A stretch of 64,000 nucleotides of DNA, taken from Rhodobiaceae bacterium UBA4490. Lineage in GTDB: Bacteria; Pseudomonadota; Alphaproteobacteria; Parvibaculales; Parvibaculaceae. The notes under the pieces were generated by a model. That model ran no database searches. It saw nothing but the letters and a program-made list of their open reading frames with translations, and was not told where the DNA came from. Positions 45,496 through 53,857 of the stretch are shown one piece after another. The number at the start of each line of letters is the position of its first letter. Within the stretch, counting starts at the first letter, position 1. The position numbers and the translations under genes are program-made. The DNA lies in the NCBI GenBank assembly GCA_002389665.1, contig DGNO01000001.1, positions 583,564-647,563 on the forward strand, given 5' to 3'.

Positions 45496-46350
45496 ATGGA
45501 AAGCGCACCCTTCACCCTGATCGAACCCCGGCTCATGACCTCCTGGCCGCTCTACCTCCTGGCGAGCGCCCTGGCGGTTGCCGCTCTGATGGGGGCCGTC
45601 TGGCTCTGGAGCCTGAAGCGGCGCGATGTGAGCATGGTGGATGCCTTCTGGGCGCCGGGCTTTGCCGTCATCGCCTGGACGCTCCTGATCCTGACGCGCA
45701 ACGTCACCCCCTTCACCCTGCTCCTCGTTTTCCTGACGACCTTCTGGGCGATCCGGCTCGGCACCTATCTCGCCTCGCGCTGGCTCTTCCACGCCGAAGA
45801 GGACCGGCGCTATGCGGCCATGCGTGCCCATCACGGAGAACGCTTCGGGCGGGTCAGCCTCTATACGGTGTTCGGCCTGCAGGCGGCGCTCATGTGGCTC
45901 ATCGCCCTGCCGCTGCAGCTTGCGATCCTCACCGTGCCGAGCCCCACGCTCGGGGTGCTGGGCTTCTTGGGCGCGGCGCTCTTCCTCATCGGCTTTTCGC
46001 TGGAGGCGGCAGCTGACGCCCAGCTTCACGCCTTCAAGGCGGATCCGGCAAATGAGGACAAGGTAATGGAATGCGGTCTTTGGGGCTGGAGCCGGCATCC
46101 GAACTATTTCGGCAATGCAGTGCTTTGGTGGGGGCTCTTTCTCGCCGCGGCGGAAGCGGAAGCGGCGCGCTGGGCGTTCCTTGCCCCTGCCCTCATGACC
46201 TTCCTGCTCCTGCGCGTCTCCGGCGTGCGGCTTCTGGAAAAGACCATTGCGAAGCGGAGGCCGGATTACGAGAGCTACAAGACCCGCGTAAATGCATTTG
46301 TGCCGCTCCCTCCGGGCTGGAGGAAACGGCACAAAAGTCTCGAACGCTGA
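45496..46350 (+). CDS. DUF1295 (steroid 5-alpha-reductase-like) membrane protein
   Basis: About 284 residues with six or seven membrane helices and the DUF1295 signature: DAFWAPGFAVIAW, AIRLGTYLASRWLFHAEEDRRYAAMR, and GLWGWSRHPNYFGNAVLWWG near the C-terminus. Family members resemble steroid 5-alpha reductases and isoprenylcysteine methyltransferases; substrates are unknown. GGAG sits five bases before the ATG at 45496; an in-frame start at 45364 adds an implausible tail. It is divergent from the L,D-transpeptidase gene and convergent with ldtR. Confidence 0.88.
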   Translation: MESAPFTLIEPRLMTSWPLYLLASALAVAALMGAVWLWSLKRRDVSMVDAFWAPGFAVIAWTLLILTRNVTPFTLLLVFLTTFWAIRLGTYLASRWLFHAEEDRRYAAMRAHHGERFGRVSLYTVFGLQAALMWLIALPLQLAILTVPSPTLGVLGFLGAALFLIGFSLEAAADAQLHAFKADPANEDKVMECGLWGWSRHPNYFGNAVLWWGLFLAAAEAEAARWAFLAPALMTFLLLRVSGVRLLEKTIAKRRPDYESYKTRVNAFVPLPPGWRKRHKSLER

Positions 46351-46360
46351 AAACGCAGTA

Positions 46361-46876
46361 CTAGAGGCGGAAGCGGATCTGATCCGTCCAGAAGCGTTCA
46401 AGCTTAAACAGAGTGGAGTTCAGCATTTCCAGCTCGTCCATGCGGATATCCGCAACTTGCTCGAGCTGCTGCCAGTGGCGGTCGTAGAGCGCTTCCACGA
46501 CCTCGCGAATTTCGTGGCCCATCTCGGTCAGCTTCACACGCACCGAGCGGCGGTCCTGATCGGAACGCTGGTGGTTGATGTAACCGGCCTCGACCAGCTT
46601 TTTCAGATTGTAGGAAACGTTGGACCCGAGATAGTGGCCGCGCGTGCGCAGTTCGCCCGCCGTCATTTCCTGGTTGCCAATGTTGAAAATCAGGAGCGCC
46701 TGGACGCTGTTGATTTCCGTGTTGCCCATCCGGTCCAGTTCATCCTTGATCACATCCAGAAGACGGCGGTGAAGCCGCTCTACAAGCGTCAACGATTTGA
46801 GATAGACGTCATGGCTTTCGGTGGCCTCATTGCCTGCCGTGGCTTCTGCCGCGTTGCTGCTCATCGAATGCATCAT
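46361..46876 (-). CDS. ldtR: LdtR-type MarR-family regulator
   Basis: A 171-residue winged-helix protein close in sequence plan to LdtR, the MarR regulator that controls an L,D-transpeptidase in Liberibacter and rhizobia. Conserved text includes YLKSLTLVERLHRRLLDVIKDE, NSVQALLIFNIG, TAGELRTRGHYLGSNVSYNLKKLVEAG (recognition helix), QRSDQDRRSVRVKLT and LERFWTDQIRFRL. The adjacent Met codons leave the exact start uncertain by a few residues. It probably regulates the nearby L,D-transpeptidase gene. Confidence 0.92.
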   Translation of the reverse strand: MMHSMSSNAAEATAGNEATESHDVYLKSLTLVERLHRRLLDVIKDELDRMGNTEINSVQALLIFNIGNQEMTAGELRTRGHYLGSNVSYNLKKLVEAGYINHQRSDQDRRSVRVKLTEMGHEIREVVEALYDRHWQQLEQVADIRMDELEMLNSTLFKLERFWTDQIRFRL

Positions 46877-47177
46877 CTAATCCTCAAACTACTTATCCCC
46901 GCACACCCCCCTTCGCACAGATAAGCAGTGCCCGGGACGTACGTCTGCCATGGGGAAGAGCTTAAGACAGCTGAACTAATGAGCCCTTAAAGCAAATGTT
47001 CGCATTTTGCCTTTCGCAAAAATTTGCAGCGATTTCGGATATAAATTTCGCGATTCCGGGCGCGCAGGACGCCGCGACCTGCCGCGATACTTAATGGCGG
47101 ATAAACAAACGCACTCCTGCGCCCCGCCGCTGGCTCATTCCGGCACAGCGGCGCGTCAGGATTTCTAATGGAAAACC
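46877..47177. other. 301-base intergenic region upstream of ldtR
   Basis: No gene is visible. The region between 46980 and 47050 is AT-rich and holds alternating GCAAA and TTTGC half-sites (see 46992-47027), the likely ldtR promoter and operator. The rest, downstream of the hydroxyisobutyrate dehydrogenase stop, shows nothing recognisable. Confidence 0.55.
46992..47027. promoter_or_regulatory. Candidate LdtR operator (paired inverted repeats)
   Basis: Half-sites occur in the order GCAAA (46992), TTTGC (47006), GCAAA (47016) and TTTGC (47023), making two inverted repeats with spacers of 9 and 2 bases. It lies about 120 bases upstream of ldtR. MarR proteins bind such repeats as dimers, so autoregulation is plausible. 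Confidence 0.4.
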
Positions 47178-48068
47178 TTAAAGTTCACCGCGCAGCAGTT
47201 TGATGATTCCCGAAAAGTCGATGCTGTCCTGCCCCGAGGCTTCGACCATCGCATAGAGAGAGGCGGCCATGGCGCCGAGCGGGGTCGCGGCATGGGCGCT
47301 CTGCGCGGCATCCTGTGCAAGACGCAAATCCTTCAGCATCATCGCCGCGGTAAAGCCGGGCTTATAATCATTATTGGCGGGGGATGCGGGCACCGGCCCC
47401 GGCACCGGACAGTAGGAGGTCATGGACCAGCACTGGCCCGAGGCGGTGGAAGAAATGTCGAACAGTGTCTGCGCATCGAGCCCCAGCTTTTCGGCCAACA
47501 GAAAGGCCTCGCTCGTGCCGATCATGGAAATGCCGAGCAGCATATTGTTGCAGACCTTCGCGACCTGGCCGTTCCCGGCGGCGCCCGCATGGAAGACGTT
47601 CTTGCCCATGACATCGAGCAAGGGCTTTGCCTGATCGAAGGCGGCTTTCTCCCCGCCCACCATGAAGGTAAGCGTGCCCGCCTGCGCCCCGCCGACGCCG
47701 CCCGAGACGGGCGCGTCCACCATTTCCATCCCCGCCTCGCGGGCAAGGCCGATCACCTTGCGCGCCGTCGGCACGTCGATGGTGGAGGAATCGATGAAGA
47801 GTGTGCCCTTCGCGGCCTGCGCCAGCAGTCCGTTTTCGCCGAGATAAACGCTTTCGACATGCGGCCCGGCAGGGAGCATCGTCACCACGACCTCCGCGCC
47901 TTTGACGACATCGCCCGCTTCAGTCGCCGCTTTTGCGCCTGCCGCCACCAGCGTGTCCACAGCCTCTTTCGAAAGGTCGAAGACGGTCAGCTCATGGCCC
48001 GCCTTGACCAGATTGAGCGCCATGGGACCGCCCATATTTCCAAGCCCGATAAAGCCGATCGCCGTCAT
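47178..48068 (-). CDS. mmsB: 3-hydroxyisobutyrate dehydrogenase
   Basis: A 296-residue NAD+-dependent beta-hydroxyacid dehydrogenase that oxidises 3-hydroxyisobutyrate to methylmalonate semialdehyde in valine breakdown. Motifs: GFIGLGNMGGPMALNL (Rossmann), FIDSSTIDVPTAR, DAPVSGGVGGAQAGTLTFMVGG, GQVAKVCNNMLLG (catalytic Lys) and the KDLRLAQDAA helix. GGAGGAAGAG precedes the ATG. It is the third gene of an isobutyryl-CoA oxidation cluster, which makes this assignment firm within the family. Confidence 0.94.
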   Translation of the reverse strand: MTAIGFIGLGNMGGPMALNLVKAGHELTVFDLSKEAVDTLVAAGAKAATEAGDVVKGAEVVVTMLPAGPHVESVYLGENGLLAQAAKGTLFIDSSTIDVPTARKVIGLAREAGMEMVDAPVSGGVGGAQAGTLTFMVGGEKAAFDQAKPLLDVMGKNVFHAGAAGNGQVAKVCNNMLLGISMIGTSEAFLLAEKLGLDAQTLFDISSTASGQCWSMTSYCPVPGPVPASPANNDYKPGFTAAMMLKDLRLAQDAAQSAHAATPLGAMAASLYAMVEASGQDSIDFSGIIKLLRGEL

Positions 48069-48148
48069 CTCTTCCTCCCGCTTCCTATTGTTCCGTTTTG
48101 CGCGGCCTGACCGGAGCATAACGGTGATTGATAGCCAGCCGCGTCACC

Positions 48149-49186
48149 TTAAAACGTCAACTCGCCCGCTCCCAGGTCCGCGAAATAAGCCTGCACCATA
48201 TCCTCGCTGACGCCGTCCAGCGTGGCCGGGTCCCATTTCGGTGCCTGGTCCTTATCGATCACGACGGCCCGCACGCCCTCATAAAAATCATGCCCGGCCA
48301 TGAAGCGGTTCGTCAGGCGGAACTCAAGCTGCATGCAGGCATCGAAATCGAGTTTCGCGCCTGCGCGCACCTGAGCGAAAGCCACTTTGGTCGAAAGCGG
48401 GCTCTTGGCGCGGATGGTCTTGGCCGTTTCCTGTGCCCAGCCGCTGCCTGCCGCATCGAGGGAGGCGAGAATCTCTTCCACACTTCCCCCGGCAAAATGC
48501 GTGTCGATGGCGGCACGCACTTCATTCAGCGGCGCCTCGCCCGCAGGCTCGGCAAACCGGCCGATCACCTCGCCCGGCGCCGCATCGCCCTTGGCAAGCG
48601 CGGCTTTTAAATCTTCCAGTTTTTCCGACGGCACAAACGCATCGGCAAGGCCGGCATAAAGACAGTCCGCCGCTTTCAGCCGCGCGCCGGTCAGCGCCAG
48701 ATACATGCCGACCTCACCGGGGCAGCGCGGCAGGAAATAGGTTCCGCCCACATCCGGAAAGAGGCCGATCCCCGTTTCCGGCATCGCAAAAAGCGTGCGC
48801 TCGCTCACCACCCGGTGCGCGCCGTGGATGGAAAGGCCGACACCGCCGCCCATATCGATCCCGTCGATCAGCGCCACATAAGGCTTCGGGTATTTCTTGA
48901 TGAAGCGGTTGAGCCGGTATTCTTCCCGGTAAAAATCGATCTGTGTGCGGTCCTTCGCTTTGCCCCAATCATGCAGCGCGCGAATGTCCCCGCCCGCGCA
49001 AAAAGCTTTCTCGCCCGCCCCTTGCACGACGACGCAAGAGACAGCCTCGTCCGCCGCCCAGGCCTCAAGCTGGGGGTGCAGCGCGCGCACCATGGCGAGC
49101 GTCAGCGCATTCAGCGCCTTCGGTCGGTTCAGCGTCACAAACCCGGCAGCGCCTTCGCGCTCGAACAGGACTTCTTCCTCACTCAT
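48149..49186 (-). CDS. 3-hydroxyisobutyryl-CoA hydrolase
   Basis: A 345-residue crotonase-fold hydrolase that releases 3-hydroxyisobutyrate from its CoA ester, the step before MmsB. Motifs: NRPKALNALTLAMVRAL, GAGEKAFCAGGDIRALHDWG, DGIDMGGGVGLSIHGAHRVVSERTLFAMPETGIGLFPDVGGTYFL, and the C-terminal LEFRLTNRFMAGHDFYEGVRAVVIDKD typical of HIBCH. It starts eight bases after the acyl-CoA dehydrogenase gene. Confidence 0.95.
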   Translation of the reverse strand: MSEEEVLFEREGAAGFVTLNRPKALNALTLAMVRALHPQLEAWAADEAVSCVVVQGAGEKAFCAGGDIRALHDWGKAKDRTQIDFYREEYRLNRFIKKYPKPYVALIDGIDMGGGVGLSIHGAHRVVSERTLFAMPETGIGLFPDVGGTYFLPRCPGEVGMYLALTGARLKAADCLYAGLADAFVPSEKLEDLKAALAKGDAAPGEVIGRFAEPAGEAPLNEVRAAIDTHFAGGSVEEILASLDAAGSGWAQETAKTIRAKSPLSTKVAFAQVRAGAKLDFDACMQLEFRLTNRFMAGHDFYEGVRAVVIDKDQAPKWDPATLDGVSEDMVQAYFADLGAGELTF

Positions 49187-49194
49187 GAGAAGCC

Positions 49195-50334
49195 TTACTC
49201 CTTCAGCAATTCGCGCGCGATGATGACGCGCATGATCTCGTTCGTGCCCTCGAGGATCTGATGCACGCGCAGATCGCGCACATGCCGCTCCAGCGGGTAA
49301 TCGTTCAGATAGCCGTAACCGCCATGGATCTGCAGCGCTTCGTTGGCCACACGGAAACCCGTATCCGTGGCAAAGCGCTTGGCCATGGCCGCGAACATCG
49401 TGGCGTCATGCGTCTTCGCATCCACCTTGACGGCGGCTTGGAGAAGCAGAAGCCGGGCGGCTTCCAGCTCCGTCGCCATATCGGCAAGCTTGAACTGCAG
49501 GGCCTGGAAATCGGCAAGCGGGCGGCCGAACTGCTCACGCTCTTTCATATAGGCGCGCGCCGTTTCAAGCGCCCCGCGCGCCGTGCCGAGCGAGCAGGCA
49601 CCGATATTGAGACGCCCCCCATCGAGCCCGCTCATGGCGATTTTGAAGCCCTGGCCTTCCGCGCCCAGAAGATTGGCCGCGGGCACACGCGCATCCTCGA
49701 ACATCACCTGCCGCGTCGGCTGGCTTTTCCAGCCCATCTTCTTTTCATCCGCGCCGAAGGAAACACCCGGCATGTCCTTTTCGATGATCAGGCAGGAAAT
49801 GCCTTTCGCGCCCTCACCGCCCGTGCGCACCATGCAGACATAAATGTCCGAAACGCCGGCACCGGAAATGAAGGCCTTGCCGCCATTGAGAACATATTCG
49901 TCCCCTTCCTTCACCGCCTTGGTGCGCAGTGAGGCAGCGTCCGAGCCCGAGCCCGGCTCCGTCAGGCAATAGCTTGCGATCTTTTTCATGGAGGTGAGAT
50001 CGGGCAGGTATTTCTGGCGCTGCTCTTCCGTCCCGTAAGTGTCGATCATCCAGGACGCCATATTGTGGATCGAGATGAAAGACGCCGTGGAGGTGCAGCC
50101 CCGGGAGAGCGCCTCGAAGATCAGCGCCGCATCGAGCCGGGTGAGCGCGGAGCCGCCTACATCCTCGCGCACATAAATTCCGGCAAAGCCGAGCCCCGCC
50201 GCCTCGCGCATCACATCCACGGGAAAATGAGAGGTTCTGTCCCACTCGGCCGCATGGGGGGCCAATTTATCGACGGCAAATTGCGCCGCCATGTCCTGAA
50301 TGGCGCGCTGCTGTTCATCCAGCTCGAATTGCAT
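49195..50334 (-). CDS. Acyl-CoA dehydrogenase, probable isobutyryl-CoA dehydrogenase
   Basis: A 379-residue FAD enzyme. Motifs: [19 protein letters not shown] (FAD/substrate loop), [34 protein letters not shown], the [30 protein letters not shown] helix, and the ACAD ending [43 protein letters not shown]. Followed by HIBCH and MmsB, it should oxidise isobutyryl-CoA to methacrylyl-CoA. An in-frame upstream extension to 50487 lacks support; 50334 gives the usual MQFELDEQQ start. Confidence 0.94.
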   Translation of the reverse strand: MQFELDEQQRAIQDMAAQFAVDKLAPHAAEWDRTSHFPVDVMREAAGLGFAGIYVREDVGGSALTRLDAALIFEALSRGCTSTASFISIHNMASWMIDTYGTEEQRQKYLPDLTSMKKIASYCLTEPGSGSDAASLRTKAVKEGDEYVLNGGKAFISGAGVSDIYVCMVRTGGEGAKGISCLIIEKDMPGVSFGADEKKMGWKSQPTRQVMFEDARVPAANLLGAEGQGFKIAMSGLDGGRLNIGACSLGTARGALETARAYMKEREQFGRPLADFQALQFKLADMATELEAARLLLLQAAVKVDAKTHDATMFAAMAKRFATDTGFRVANEALQIHGGYGYLNDYPLERHVRDLRVHQILEGTNEIMRVIIARELLKE

Positions 50335-50372
50335 GACGATCCTCCCATAACGGGTTCTTGGGCGGGTTCTGA

Positions 50373-51494
<1,122 letters not shown>

Positions 51495-51518
51495 CGTTTT
51501 CATCCCGCGGAGTCAATG

Positions 51519-51617
51519 TGGACCCCGGCACGAAGGCCGGGGTGACAACCTGAGCCAGTTGGCTCGCCCTGCCTCACACAAATTCCAGACGTCACCCCGG
51601 GCTTGACCCGGGGTCCA
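51519..51617. repeat. Compound inverted repeat of two hairpins
   Basis: Two GC-rich hairpins, TGGACCCCGG-N8-CCGGGGTGAC (51519-51546) and GTCACCCCGGG-N5-CCCGGGGTCCA (51591-51617), are themselves reverse complements across a 44-base spacer. This resembles the dispersed extragenic palindromes of alphaproteobacterial genomes. It lies between convergent hemB and the decarboxylase gene and may end both transcripts. Confidence 0.75.
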
Positions 51618-51655
51618 AGCGGCATTCCAACGTGGCGCAACTTCCCGGTAGCCCC

Positions 51656-52831
51656 TCACGCCGACAGCGTCTCCGCCTCGGCAAGCGGCATCGCCTTTTC
51701 AAGCCAGTGGGGGCGCCCGTCCACGCGCAGCACCGTGTCGGTGACGAAGCCGTTGAAGCCCGTGGCAAGCGCCAGCGAATAAGCGCCCATAAGCCCGACC
51801 TCGATCCAGTCGCCTTCCTCGATATCGTCCGGCACGAGGAAAGGCCCGTCCATCACATCGAGACTGTCACAGGTCGGCCCGAACACGCGGAAGGCTTTGG
51901 GCGCGCCGGTCAGCGCCCGCCCGCCCTTGCCGAAGGCGCGGGCCGGCATGACGAAATTGCCGATATTGACCTCCGAGAGACAGCCGTAAATGCCCTCATT
52001 CACATAGATCGCATCGCCCTTGCGCAGATGCACCTGCAAGAGCAGTGAGCAGCCGTCGGCCACGAGCGCTCGGCCCGGCTCGCACATCAGCGGCAGCGTG
52101 ATGCCGAGTTCTTTCACCGCAGCGGCGATGTCGGCCAGCATCGCTTCAAGGTCCACATGCACGCCCGCATAAGGCGCGGGGAAGCCGCCGCCAATATCGA
52201 GGAACTGAAGCGGCACATCCGCCTTTTCCATGATGGCAACGGCGCGTTTCAAGGCGCTGCGATAGGCATCCGGATCGAGGCATTGGCTGCCGACATGAAA
52301 GGTGAGCCCGGCGCGCATGCCCCGTTCATGAACGATCTTGAGAAGCCGCACGGCTTCTTCGGGCGGCGCGCCGAACTTGCTCGAAAGATTATAGACGGCG
52401 CCCTTGCCATCCGTTTCAAAACGCACGGCGACTGTTACATCGCGCCCGGCGATTTCCTCGATCTTGTCGATCTCCACTTCATGGTCGACGACGAAATCCG
52501 TGATGCCGTATACATCGGCCGCGGAGTCAATCGCCCCGCGCCCTTTCACCGGATGATTGAAATAACAATCGGCATCGGGAAGCAGCTCGCGCACCGCCGC
52601 GATCTCCGGCAGGGAGGCTGTATCATAGGAGGTGATACCGCCTTCGCTGAGCGCTTTCAGCACGAAGGGATGGGGATTGCATTTGACGGCATAAAGAACC
52701 TCACCGGGGAAATGCTCGACGAAAAGCCGCGCCTTTTCCCTCAACACCTCCGGCCAGACGATGAAAACCGGATAGGACGGATTGAGCCGCTCGATGATCG
52801 AGGCGACGGAGGGAAAGCTGCGGGCCTTCAT
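51656..52831 (-). CDS. Type III PLP-dependent ornithine/lysine decarboxylase
   Basis: A 391-residue alanine-racemase-fold decarboxylase. Motifs: EVLYAVKCNPHPFVLKAL with PLP Lys50, SYDTASLPEIAAV, TFHVGSQCLDPDAY, LDIGGGFPAPY (phosphate-binding glycine loop), EPGRALVA, and FRVFGPTCDSLDVMDGPF with the catalytic Cys. Ornithine decarboxylase (putrescine synthesis) is the likely activity; dual lysine/ornithine use is common in this clade and cannot be excluded. Confidence 0.92.
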   Translation of the reverse strand: MKARSFPSVASIIERLNPSYPVFIVWPEVLREKARLFVEHFPGEVLYAVKCNPHPFVLKALSEGGITSYDTASLPEIAAVRELLPDADCYFNHPVKGRGAIDSAADVYGITDFVVDHEVEIDKIEEIAGRDVTVAVRFETDGKGAVYNLSSKFGAPPEEAVRLLKIVHERGMRAGLTFHVGSQCLDPDAYRSALKRAVAIMEKADVPLQFLDIGGGFPAPYAGVHVDLEAMLADIAAAVKELGITLPLMCEPGRALVADGCSLLLQVHLRKGDAIYVNEGIYGCLSEVNIGNFVMPARAFGKGGRALTGAPKAFRVFGPTCDSLDVMDGPFLVPDDIEEGDWIEVGLMGAYSLALATGFNGFVTDTVLRVDGRPHWLEKAMPLAEAETLSA

Positions 52832-52856
52832 CGGCGTTTCTCCCGTTCAAGTTCGT

Positions 52857-53726
52857 TTATTTTTCAAGGCGCGCGATGAGGCTCGATGTATCCCAGCGCC
52901 CGCCGCCCATTTTCTGCACTTCCGAATAGAACTGATCGACCAGGGCGGCGACCGGCAGATGCGAGCCGTTGCGCCGCGCTTCTTCCAGGCAAATCGAAAG
53001 GTCCTTGCGCATCCAATCGACCGCGAATCCGAAATCGAATGTGCCCTCGATCATGGTCTGGTAGCGGTTTTCCATCTGCCAGGACTGAGCGGCACCTTTT
53101 GAAATAACGTCGATAACGGCGGCAGGGTCCAGGCCGGCCTGTTTGGCAAAGTGAATGCCTTCCGAAAGCCCCTGCACAAGCCCGGCAATGCAGATCTGAT
53201 TGACCATTTTGGTGAGCTGGCCCGCGCCGGGGCCGCCGAGAAGTTTGACCGAGCGGGCATAGGCATCGATCACCGGGGCGGCTTTTTCAAAATCCGCTTC
53301 GCCGCCGCCGCACATCACCGTCAGGACACCGTTTTCCGCCCCGGCCTGACCGCCGGAAATCGGCGCATCGATGGCGCCGATACCTTTGGCGATGGCCGCG
53401 CCGTAAATTTCCCGGGCGACATTGGCAGACGCCGTGGTGTGATCGACGAATATCGCGCCGCTTTTCATACCCTCGAAAGCGCCTTCCGGGCCGAGCGTAA
53501 CGGCGCGCAGATCATCGTCATTGCCGACACAGGTGAAAACGAAATCGGCCCCGTCCGCCGCCCGCGCCGGACTCGGGGCGTTCTTGCCGCTGAATTCCTT
53601 GCTCCAAGCCTCCGCCTTTGCGCCCGTGCGGTTATAGACCGTGACCTCGTGCCCTGCCTTCTGCAGATGGCCTGCCATGGGATAGCCCATCACGCCCAAA
53701 CCGATAAACGCCGCCTTTACACCCAT
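52857..53726 (-). CDS. NAD(P)-dependent beta-hydroxyacid dehydrogenase
   Basis: A 289-residue relative of MmsB and 2-hydroxy-3-oxopropionate (tartronate semialdehyde) reductase. Motifs: AFIGLGVMGYPMAGHL, DAPISGGQAGAENGVLTVMCGG, GQLTKMVNQICIAGLVQGLSE (catalytic Lys) and the DFGFAVDWMRKDLSICLEEA helix. It differs from the dedicated MmsB at 47178, so a different substrate is likely. It ends 25 bases before the decarboxylase start on the same strand. Confidence 0.9.
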   Translation of the reverse strand: MGVKAAFIGLGVMGYPMAGHLQKAGHEVTVYNRTGAKAEAWSKEFSGKNAPSPARAADGADFVFTCVGNDDDLRAVTLGPEGAFEGMKSGAIFVDHTTASANVAREIYGAAIAKGIGAIDAPISGGQAGAENGVLTVMCGGGEADFEKAAPVIDAYARSVKLLGGPGAGQLTKMVNQICIAGLVQGLSEGIHFAKQAGLDPAAVIDVISKGAAQSWQMENRYQTMIEGTFDFGFAVDWMRKDLSICLEEARRNGSHLPVAALVDQFYSEVQKMGGGRWDTSSLIARLEK

Positions 53727-53857
53727 CAGATCCTCACTATTTCTTGTTTGTCATGGCGGCACCCCATTTTGCCGTGGGACTTATCCCCGCCTTTTGCGGC
53801 CATGGTATAGAGGGAGCGGGCAAAACCAAAATGCCGTTACGCGAGGGGGAGGCCACC

